From CAZHOV01 sp964534315 (GTDB lineage: Bacteria > Bacteroidota > Bacteroidia > Chitinophagales > Saprospiraceae): a stretch of 5,157 nt of DNA. The stretch spans positions 1 through 5,157 of the forward strand of contig CAZHOV010000250.1 in NCBI GenBank assembly GCA_964534315.1, given 5' to 3'. Shown here one piece after another: positions 1 through 5,157 of this stretch. A model generated the notes under the pieces. The model searched no databases, was not told the DNA's origin, and saw only the letters and a program-made list of their open reading frames with translations. Positions within the stretch are counted from its first letter, which is position 1, and every line of letters starts with the position of its first letter. The position numbers were made by a program, and so were the translations under genes.

Positions 1-837
1 GTTATTGCGGGTGCCGGTGCGGATGATAAAATATTCTTCCTCTGCTCCGTCTTTATTTTTAGTTCTCAAGAAAACGGGAGAAGGGGACTGTTCGCAGTCG
101 ATGCGAAATACTTTTTTGCCTTTAAATTCTTCGATGTCGAAAGACAGAAGGCTGGTAAAGTAGTCGCCTAACCGGGCTTTGACGATATCTATCATATTGC
201 GAATGAATTGGTCGATTTCCTGATTGGAGTCTTCCAGGCCGGGCATGTGGCCATCGTCATGGACGCCGATCAGGATGGTGCCGCCTTCCAGGTTCATAAA
301 GGCCGCCATGGTTTTGACCAGTTGATCCCGGAATTTCCTGCCCGGATTGAGGGTCTGCTTGAATTCAACGGTATGACTTTCACCCCGCTTGATGAGGATA
401 GGGGTAGGTAGATTTTCGTCTTCGTAAAAATAACCGATAATTTTTTCGGTCAATTTAGTGATGATCTTTAGCGCTAAGCGTTCGGGGATAATTCCCGGAT
501 TGTAGAGCTGATCTTTGTCAAAGGCTACTAAGGTAGCGTTTTCGACGGCTTTGATGGTCCCTAAGCGATATTTATTGGTAAAGATAGAGACTTCTCCAAA
601 GATATCGCCCGGATGATATTCCTTGGTCTTTCGGGTCTTAAGTTTTAGGGAAAGCTGTCCTGATTTTAACAGAAAGAAGAAATTATCCCCGCGATGTTCG
701 ATGGTAAAGATATAATCTCCTTTCTTAAAATTTCGGAGTTCGCCGATTTTAGATATCGCGATTTTTTCCTCCAAAGAGAAATTATCAAAAAAGGCACAGT
801 CATTTACAGCTTCGAGTATTTCTTCAGAATGCGGCAT
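1..837 (-). CDS. Cyclic-nucleotide-binding domain fused to AlbA_2 (Schlafen-type) domain protein, 3' end off the left edge
   Basis: The frame is open from an ATG at 837-835 to the window edge (279 codons, no stop), with an in-frame TAA shortly upstream supporting this start. Residues about 15-115 read as a CRP-type cNMP-binding beta-roll: the phosphate-binding cassette is PGDIFGEVSIFTNKYRLGT (76-94), with Glu82 and Arg91 where CRP has its ribose-binding Glu and phosphate-binding Arg, but Leu92 where CRP has Ser. A helical linker (about 116-145) follows. Residues about 150-277 match the AlbA_2/Schlafen core: ESHTVEFKQ (153-161), AAFMNLEGGTILIGVHDDG (178-196) and the closing YFIIRTGTR (269-277). 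In other proteins AlbA_2 domains bind nucleic acid or accompany ATPase/HTH regulators, so a ligand-gated nucleic-acid-binding regulator is plausible, but this is inferred. No HTH is seen in this part. The gene starts 47 bp after the toroid gene's stop, possibly in the same transcript. Domain calls are secure; function is unknown. Confidence 0.9.
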   Translation of the reverse strand, partial: MPHSEEILEAVNDCAFFDNFSLEEKIAISKIGELRNFKKGDYIFTIEHRGDNFFFLLKSGQLSLKLKTRKTKEYHPGDIFGEVSIFTNKYRLGTIKAVENATLVAFDKDQLYNPGIIPERLALKIITKLTEKIIGYFYEDENLPTPILIKRGESHTVEFKQTLNPGRKFRDQLVKTMAAFMNLEGGTILIGVHDDGHMPGLEDSNQEIDQFIRNMIDIVKARLGDYFTSLLSFDIEEFKGKKVFRIDCEQSPSPVFLRTKNKDGAEEEYFIIRTGTRNN

Positions 838-884
838 GTTGGTTTTTCTTTTTTCCCAAGTAATTTAGTTATTCTTTTTCTTTT

Positions 885-1820
885 CTAATAGAAATACTTC
901 TTTAAAACCCGAAGTGCCCGCAACGTATTCCATCGGCTGGGTTTTCCGGCTTTTTCCATTTCAAAATGGAGTTTTCCGGGGTGCTTGGCTTGTACGTTCC
1001 ACCGACCGTCGTTGCGTTGTTTTTTCTTCAGCATTTCCAGAGCAGGTTGCATGCGTTCATCGTAATTGATAGCAGCCCACTGGAAGTAATCAAGCGCCCG
1101 CAGGATGTCGTACTTCCAGCGACTGGGGTAGGGAAGGCGGAGGAATTCTTTTTTGATGATCTCTCCTATTCGGTCGGAGATATAAAGTTGATGAAGGAGA
1201 ATAAAATCTATCGAGCTTTGTTTTGCGGATAGCAATTCGTCTAATCGGTAGGTATAGCCAAATTGCTGATAAGACTCAATGCCTTCTAAGAGAGAAATAG
1301 TTGAATGTAAAGAGCTGTGCTTCGCTCCACTTCTGTTGAGCCGGCAATTAAAGCCTCCATCGGGCATGTGCTGATCCAGAATGAAATCGACAATGGATCT
1401 GAGCTGGTTTTCTGCTGCTTTGAAATAGCAGGCATAGTGGAGAAACATCCCATTGACACAGACATCGCTCTGGGCCAATTCGCGGTGAGGATTCATCCCG
1501 CCATCGGTACCTTTATTCTCTTCCAGGAGGACATTGATAATGTTTTGAATGGATGGGATCTCTCGCTTAATCTCCAGGTTTCTGAGGTCGAGTAAGGTAT
1601 AGTGGGTAGAGATCCACTTGGGTTGGTAGAAGCCCTGACCCCAGTGGCCATCTTTCTTTTGAAGAGAAAGATAACGGGCACCCCAACCCTCGGTAGCAAT
1701 TCGGTCTTGGAGGTCTTTTCTATTTTGATCTAAAAGATCTCGATAGGTTTGGTATTGGATGGCGAGGTCTCCCTGGAAGAGCCAGTCAATAATTTGATTT
1801 TGGGTTAGTTTGGAGGTCAT
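885..1820 (-). CDS. Prenyltransferase/squalene-cyclase-type alpha/alpha-toroid repeat protein (311 aa)
   Basis: Complete ORF, ATG at 1820-1818, TAG stop at 887-885; an in-frame TAA 21 nt upstream of the ATG makes this the first possible start. The protein has no signal peptide or membrane segment, so it is probably cytoplasmic. It carries several QW-like turns typical of the squalene cyclase/protein prenyltransferase toroid: QKKDGHWGQG (54-63), KGTDGGMNP (103-111), HMPDGGFNCR (151-160) and QRNDGRWNV (268-276), each followed by helical pairs. It is about half the length of squalene-hopene cyclases (around 630 aa) and lacks the catalytic DxDD motif, so a cyclase role is unlikely. An Asp119-x-Cys121 pair in SDVCVNG and a His-rich stretch KHSSLHSTI (167-175) recall the Asp/Cys/His zinc ligands of protein prenyltransferase beta subunits, but no substrate can be assigned. 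The cNMP/AlbA_2 gene follows 47 bp downstream. The fold is fairly sure, the function is not. Confidence 0.85.
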   Translation of the reverse strand: MTSKLTQNQIIDWLFQGDLAIQYQTYRDLLDQNRKDLQDRIATEGWGARYLSLQKKDGHWGQGFYQPKWISTHYTLLDLRNLEIKREIPSIQNIINVLLEENKGTDGGMNPHRELAQSDVCVNGMFLHYACYFKAAENQLRSIVDFILDQHMPDGGFNCRLNRSGAKHSSLHSTISLLEGIESYQQFGYTYRLDELLSAKQSSIDFILLHQLYISDRIGEIIKKEFLRLPYPSRWKYDILRALDYFQWAAINYDERMQPALEMLKKKQRNDGRWNVQAKHPGKLHFEMEKAGKPSRWNTLRALRVLKKYFY

Positions 1821-1860
1821 GTTCTCAACTTTTGTGGCTTATAGATTCTAAAAAAAACAG

Positions 1861-1868
1861 CAAATACA
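1861..1868 (-). promoter_or_regulatory. Weak candidate -7 element for the toroid gene
   Basis: On the minus strand this reads TGTATTTG, seven of eight positions of the Bacteroidota -7 consensus TAnnTTTG, about 40 nt upstream of the ATG at 1820. No well-spaced -33 TTTG is seen. Such partial matches occur by chance in AT-rich spacers, so this is only a candidate, although a promoter is expected here because the upstream gene ends in a terminator. Confidence 0.25.
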
Positions 1869-1913
1869 TTAACCAAAATCCTATTAAACTGAAGATTGAA
1901 TAGTTCCTGAGGC

Positions 1914-1932
1914 TTAATCCCCTCGGGATTAA
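1914..1932. repeat. Perfect inverted repeat, TTAATCCC-CTC-GGGATTAA
   Basis: Two exact 8-nt arms are separated by 3 nt. The element lies about 94 bp upstream of the toroid gene start and between it and the pckA terminator. The flanking homopolymer is on the wrong side for an intrinsic terminator on either strand: A residues follow on plus and T residues precede on minus. A regulator-binding palindrome for the downstream gene is possible; the function is unknown. Confidence 0.6.
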
Positions 1933-2010
1933 AAAAAGAATCTAGTAAAGTCAAAACTTTCTTAATGATCCGCTCTTTTTTTCTGAATTTCCTATTTCAT
2001 AGCTTGAGTA

Positions 2011-2059
2011 TTAAAAAAAGGAAGAGGAATGAGAAAATCTTCGATATTCCCATTCCTCT
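2011..2059 (-). terminator. Intrinsic terminator of pckA
   Basis: The arms at 2023-2031 (AGAGGAATG) and 2051-2059 (CATTCCTCT) pair perfectly over 9 bp. The pairing continues inward with GAA/TTC (2033-2035 with 2047-2049) and ATC/GAT (2037-2039 with 2043-2045), interrupted by two single mismatches, and closes on a 3-nt loop. In minus-strand transcripts the stem is followed by UCC and then seven U residues (2019-2013). This is the expected shape of a Rho-independent terminator. It begins 67 nt after the pckA stop codon and no plus-strand gene could use it. Confidence 0.85.
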
Positions 2060-2071
2060 AAATATTTCTTA

Positions 2072-2125
2072 ATACCCTGATACCCTGATACCCTGATACC
2101 TCGATACCCTGATACCCTCGATACC
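2072..2125. repeat. Octanucleotide tandem repeat array, unit ATACCCTG
   Basis: Plus-strand units are ATACCCTG at 2072-2079, 2080-2087, 2088-2095 and 2104-2111, a variant ATACCTCG at 2096-2103, a 9-nt variant ATACCCTCG at 2112-2120, and a partial ATACC at 2121-2125. On the transcribed minus strand the unit reads CAGGGTAT. The array begins 1 nt after the pckA stop codon and ends before the terminator hairpin, so it sits in the 3' untranslated region. Identical neighbouring units suggest expansion by slippage. It is far too short in unit length for a CRISPR array. Confidence 0.95.
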
Positions 2126-2126
2126 T

Positions 2127-3719
2127 TTAAACCGAGCTACCCACTTTCGGACCTGCCGCTAAGATTTCTGCATTTACCCCAGCTTCAAACTGCTTGAAGT
2201 TATTGCGGAATAGGTTGATCAGTTTTTCCTTCATCTTATCGTAGCCATCCTTATCCTCCCAGGTATTTCTGGGAATGAGTATTTCATCAGGGACATCTGG
2301 GCAAGACAATGGAACGTCAAAGCCAAAATCAGCATCTTTCTGATAGTCTACATTGTCAAAGTCATTATTATGGATGGCATCGATGATCGCGCGCGTATAC
2401 TTGAGTTTAATTCGGGAGCCAACACCATGAGCGCCGCCTGTCCAGCCGGTATTAACCAACCAGGCTTTGGCACCGTGTTTGGTCATTTTTTCTGCTAATA
2501 ATTCGGCATATTTGTTGGGGTGCCACATCATAAAGGCGGCTCCGAAGTTCGCGGAGAACGTTGCTTCCGGTTCGGTGACCCCCATTTCCGTACCGGCAAC
2601 TTTGGCAGTATATCCGGAAATGAAATGGTAACTTGCTTGTTCGGGTGTCAACCTGCTTACAGGTGGTAAAACACCGAAAGCATCACAGGTTAGGAAAATA
2701 ATATTTTTGGCATGGCCGGCCATGCATGGCATCTGAATATTATCAATATACTCAATCGGATAGGAAGCCCGCGTATTTTGAGTGATGGAGGTATCGTGGT
2801 AGTCCACCTTCCTGGTCTTCTGATCGTATACTACATTTTCTAGTACGGTACCAAACCGAATGGCATTATAGATATCTGGTTCTTTTTCTTCAGAAAGATC
2901 GATGGCTTTCGCATAGCACCCGCCTTCGATGTTAAATACTCCGTCATCGGTCCAGCAATGCTCATCGTCTCCGATAAGTTTACGTTTAGGATCAGCGCTA
3001 AGAGTGGTTTTTCCCGTCCCGGAAAGACCAAATAGAATAGAAACATCACTGCTTTCACCAACGTTGGCAGAGCAGTGCATAGGAAGTACATTTTGAAGCG
3101 GCATCAGGTAATTCATTACGGAGAAGATGCCCTTTTTCATTTCTCCGGCATATTCGGTGCCGAGGATCACGATTTCTTTACGCTCGAGGCTCACGTCAAT
3201 ACTCGTTTTGGAGGTCATTTTTGAAGTGTGTCTATTCGCGGGGAAGACACCTCCGTTAAAGATTACGTAGTCTGGATCTCCGAAATTATCCAATTCTTCC
3301 TGGGTAGGACGAATGAGCATGTTTTGCATAAAGAGGCCATGATAAGCCCGAGTACAAATCACACGTACTTTAATACGGTATTTCGGGTCCCAACCTGCAA
3401 AGGCATCAACCACAAAAATACGATCTCTGGTATTTAAGTAATCAAGTGCACGTTCTCGATTAATCATAAAAACGTGCTCATCAATATCCATATTTATAGC
3501 TCCCCAATCTATATTATGCTCTGATTCAGGATGGCGGACAATACGCTTATCCTTAGGACTACGCCCGGTTTTTACACCAGAATAAACGAGCAGGGCACCC
3601 ACGTCTGAAATAGCAGTACCTTTCTCTCGCCGCAAGCCTATTTCGTAGTATTCTGGTACACTAAGATTTCTATGAATCGTTTCTACTTCAATTCCGTATT
3701 GGTGAAGGTTAAATGACAT
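2127..3719 (-). CDS. pckA: Phosphoenolpyruvate carboxykinase (ATP)
   Basis: Complete 530-aa enzyme (E. coli PckA has 540 aa), TAA stop at 2129-2127; an in-frame TAA upstream limits the start to this ATG or a later one. It catalyses oxaloacetate + ATP to PEP + CO2 + ADP, the entry step of gluconeogenesis, in the cytoplasm. Key parts are visible: substrate-binding GRSPKDKR (52-59), EYAGEMKKG (189-197) with the metal/substrate lysine, LPMHCSANVG (212-221) with the metal-ligand His215, the P-loop GLSGTGKTTLSAD (231-243), the metal-binding kinase-2 segment GDDEHCW (250-256), NTRASYPIEYIDN (315-327) with the nucleotide-phosphate-contacting Arg317, and NTGWTGGAHGVGSRI (423-437). The P-loop and DDEHCW identify the ATP-dependent type rather than the GTP type. 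No residue looks damaged. It has its own promoter and terminator, so it is probably monocistronic; an FNR/CRP-like palindrome upstream may be regulatory. Confidence 0.98.
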   Translation of the reverse strand: MSFNLHQYGIEVETIHRNLSVPEYYEIGLRREKGTAISDVGALLVYSGVKTGRSPKDKRIVRHPESEHNIDWGAINMDIDEHVFMINRERALDYLNTRDRIFVVDAFAGWDPKYRIKVRVICTRAYHGLFMQNMLIRPTQEELDNFGDPDYVIFNGGVFPANRHTSKMTSKTSIDVSLERKEIVILGTEYAGEMKKGIFSVMNYLMPLQNVLPMHCSANVGESSDVSILFGLSGTGKTTLSADPKRKLIGDDEHCWTDDGVFNIEGGCYAKAIDLSEEKEPDIYNAIRFGTVLENVVYDQKTRKVDYHDTSITQNTRASYPIEYIDNIQMPCMAGHAKNIIFLTCDAFGVLPPVSRLTPEQASYHFISGYTAKVAGTEMGVTEPEATFSANFGAAFMMWHPNKYAELLAEKMTKHGAKAWLVNTGWTGGAHGVGSRIKLKYTRAIIDAIHNNDFDNVDYQKDADFGFDVPLSCPDVPDEILIPRNTWEDKDGYDKMKEKLINLFRNNFKQFEAGVNAEILAAGPKVGSSV

Positions 3720-3756
3720 AGGGAAAAGTTTGAAAGGTTAATAATAAAGTTATCCT

Positions 3757-3764
3757 CAAAAGTA
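3757..3764 (-). promoter_or_regulatory. Probable pckA promoter, -7 element TACTTTTG
   Basis: The minus strand reads TACTTTTG, an exact match to the TAnnTTTG -7 consensus recognised by the primary sigma factor in Bacteroidota, ending 37 nt before the pckA ATG. This would give a leader of roughly 30 nt. A TTTTTTG stretch lies about 15 nt further upstream and may serve as the -33 TTTG element, although the usual spacing is a few bases longer. No Shine-Dalgarno sequence precedes the ATG, which is normal for this phylum. Confidence 0.6.
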
Positions 3765-3797
3765 TCAATTTTTTTAAAGCAAAAAAGGGTTTAATAA

Positions 3798-3811
3798 CTG
3801 ATAATTATCAA
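3798..3811. promoter_or_regulatory. FNR/CRP-family-like palindrome upstream of pckA
   Basis: The core TGATAATTATCA (3799-3810) is a perfect 12-bp palindrome. With flanking bases it reads CTGATAATTATCAA, matching 13 of 14 positions of the FNR-type box TTGATnnnnATCAA. It lies about 35 bp upstream of the presumed -7 element, close to a class II activator position. Binding by a CRP/FNR-family protein is inferred from the motif only, and AT-rich palindromes can arise by chance. Confidence 0.4.
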
Positions 3812-3875
3812 ATATCTGGTGATTGAAGTCATTAAATACTGTTAAAACAGGATGGAAAAAGAATTAGTCTACCTT

Positions 3876-3908
3876 TTTATGGCAAAGGCAATCGTCCTTT
3901 ACCATAAA
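3876..3908. repeat. Imperfect hairpin between the M1 gene and pckA
   Basis: Outer arms TTTATGG (3876-3882) and CCATAAA (3902-3908) and inner arms AAAGG (3884-3888) and CCTTT (3896-3900) pair perfectly, with one C/A mismatch between them and a 7-nt loop. The hairpin begins about 107 nt beyond the M1 stop codon. No T tract follows on either strand, so it is not a canonical intrinsic terminator; it may mark the 3' end of the M1 transcript or stabilise it. The rest of the 295-bp spacer (3909-4014) shows nothing recognisable. Confidence 0.55.
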
Positions 3909-4014
3909 TTGGTTGATTATAAAATAAATGGTTGTGGATTAACTATTTATTCCTTTACCTAATCACCTGATAAACTCCATTAGCCTTACAAAGTACTAAA
4001 TAATTATGAAATTG

Positions 4015-5157
4015 TTAAAAGGCAAATTGGTTATTCTGCCGGTTAATATCCGGCAATATTCTTGCTTTATCGATCTCCACCAGGTAAGGCGGTTGTTCGG
4101 TTTTGTGCTTAAAAGTGTAGGTGTTTCCTTTACTCCAGATATTCCGGGGTAGCTTAATAGTTTCGGTCATTTCGCCTTCTGTTGTGATGGTAAGGGTAAC
4201 AGGGAATTTAAGGTCGCCATTGTTGACCAGTTTGATTTCCATTTCATAATCATCAGAAGCTTTTACTTCTTCAATGCCTTGATCCAACTGCTTTTCGCTG
4301 TCAAACCAATCTTTCCAAAACCAGCTGAGGTCTTCTCCTGAAGCATTATTAAAATGATGGAATAAGTCTTCTGGTGTGGGGTGTTTAAATACCCATTGTT
4401 GCATAAAAGCGCTAAAGGCGATATCGAAAATCGAGGAGTCGAGTAGATACTCTCTTAGGAGGATAAATCCCAGAGCCGGCTTAAAATACATGGCATTGTA
4501 AAACCCTTCACAGGCGTAATCATCAGGCGGGATCATCGATTTGCACATAGGAGAATGCGCTAGTAGTCCCGACATGGCAGAAAGATTGGTCATGTAGGAA
4601 GCATAACCCGCATCAGCTGCTGCATAATACCCCATAAAGGTGACCAACCCCTCATCCATCCAAAAATGTTGGCGTTCATTGGTACCGATCATCATGGGAA
4701 ACCAATTGTGCGCTACCTCGTGGTCTGTGGTTCGCCAATGGCCATTTCCGGCTCGTTCTTGAGGGACAAAAGTAAAAGTAGGGTATTCAATTCCGCCTAC
4801 CGTACTCGCAGCAAGCGTCATCGTTTCATATTGATAATCAAACCATTGGTTGGAATAAAACTCGATAGATGATTTTAAATGTTGAGCGCTGTTTTCCCAT
4901 TCAGGGTCCAGATCGGGAAGGTAAAATCCCTGGCATAAGACTTCCGTTCCACTGTTTAGTTTTGCTTTGATGGCCTGCCAGATAAAGCGTTTAGAAGCCG
5001 ACCAGGAGACGTCGCGAGCATTGTTGAGTTGAAAATGCTAGGTGGCCTTGCCCGACTTTGAAACAATGGTTTCATTAATTTCCTCTGGTGCAATAATGTA
5101 GGTAGTGGTATAAGACATAAATAATTGATGATTTTTTACGTTCTTTGACAGAAAAAT
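4015..5157 (-). pseudogene. M1-family zinc aminopeptidase, C-terminal part, interrupted by an in-frame TAG
   Basis: The frame enters at the right edge (39 codons), meets TAG at 5040-5038, then stays open for 340 more residues to TAA at 4017-4015. Both sides belong to one M1 peptidase: KSGKAT, stop, HFQLNNARDVSWSASKRFIW matches the family segment TWHF...RDxxWxxS..FIW, so the stop replaces Trp. Downstream come GGIEYP (4797-4780, the Bacteroidota counterpart of GAMEN), HEVAHNW (4722-4702) with both zinc histidines and catalytic Glu, then after 18 residues the third ligand in WMDEG (Glu at 4653-4651), a likely catalytic Tyr in AMYFKPALG (about 4488), and the FKHPTPEDLFHHFNNASGEDLSWFW segment. M1 enzymes trim N-terminal residues from peptides; many Bacteroidota members are exported. 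Apart from the stop all catalytic parts look intact, suggesting a recent mutation or a sequence error. The next in-frame ATG (4821) would yield 268 aa lacking the N-terminal domain. The family is certain; whether the gene is dead is not. Confidence 0.9.
5038..5040 (-). other. In-frame amber codon in the M1 peptidase gene
   Basis: The minus strand codon is TAG. A single G-to-A change (plus-strand C to T at 5039) from TGG, the tryptophan expected in the family's THWF-like TWHF segment, explains it. The reading frame is the same on both sides, so there is no accompanying frameshift. Confidence 0.85.

Larger units (their letters stand above)
1821..2126. other. Intergenic region between pckA and the toroid gene
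   Basis: This 306-bp spacer contains no convincing gene. Going in the direction of minus-strand transcription it holds the octanucleotide repeat array (2125-2072), the pckA terminator (2059-2013), a short inverted repeat (1960-1947), a perfect palindrome (1932-1914) and then the leader of the toroid gene. The strand-neutral AT-rich part from about 1860 to 1913 shows nothing further beyond a weak promoter-like motif at 1868-1861. Confidence 0.85.

Noticed and set aside
208..888. Two short plus-strand ORFs (208-411 and 694-888)
   Set aside because: They lie opposite the cNMP/AlbA_2 gene, whose minus-strand translation has clear domain motifs; the plus-strand products resemble nothing.
966..1699. 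Plus-strand ORFs 966-1232 and 1317-1595 and minus-strand ORF 1493-1699
   Set aside because: All are contained within the toroid gene in other frames and show no family motifs.
1914..1940. Intrinsic terminator at the TTAATCCC palindrome
   Set aside because: No U tract would follow the stem in a transcript from either strand; the better terminator for pckA lies at 2011-2059.
2072..2125. CRISPR array
   Set aside because: The units are 8 bp and contiguous with no spacers, and there are no cas genes.
2840..3437. ORFs inside pckA (2840-3091 minus, 3228-3437 plus)
   Set aside because: They are out-of-frame shadows of a strongly conserved enzyme gene.
4666..4872. Plus-strand ORF opposite the M1 zinc-site region
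   Set aside because: It is antisense to the HEVAH-encoding segment, and the M1 frame is unambiguous.
5038..5040. TAG as a sense codon through a genome-wide alternative code
   Set aside because: The toroid gene in the same window ends naturally with TAG at the expected protein end, so TAG appears to be an ordinary stop here.

Overview
This window looks chromosomal and probably comes from a member of the Bacteroidota, perhaps a Saprospira/Lewinella-like lineage. That is an inference from four things: the Bacteroidota-style M1 peptidase (GGIEYP in place of GAMEN), a TAnnTTTG-type -7 promoter element upstream of the PEP carboxykinase gene, moderate-to-low GC, and the absence of clear Shine-Dalgarno sequences. 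The genus cannot be fixed from the window alone.

All four genes lie on the minus strand, so transcription runs from right to left. From the right edge: (1) 5157-4015, the C-terminal part of an M1-family zinc aminopeptidase gene, open at the right edge and interrupted by an in-frame TAG at 5040-5038, exactly where a conserved tryptophan is expected; (2) a 295-bp spacer with a hairpin, an FNR-like palindrome and the pckA promoter; (3) 3719-2127, complete ATP-dependent PEP carboxykinase (pckA, 530 aa); (4) a 306-bp spacer holding an 8-bp tandem repeat array directly after the pckA stop, a good intrinsic terminator, and a second perfect palindrome; (5) 1820-885, a complete 311-aa protein of the prenyltransferase/squalene-cyclase alpha/alpha-toroid fold; (6) 837-1, a gene cut by the left edge that joins a CRP-like cyclic-nucleotide-binding domain to an AlbA_2 (Schlafen-type) domain. 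It has no complete ORF inside the window, so ORF callers that need a stop miss it.

The genes do not form an obvious pathway. pckA appears to be a single transcription unit with its own promoter and terminator. The toroid gene and the cNMP/AlbA_2 gene are 47 bp apart and may be co-transcribed. The points most worth a second look are the amber codon in the M1 gene, the cNMP-binding/AlbA_2 fusion, the octanucleotide array, and a possible D-x-C...H metal site in the toroid protein. No complete new defence or mobile system is visible.
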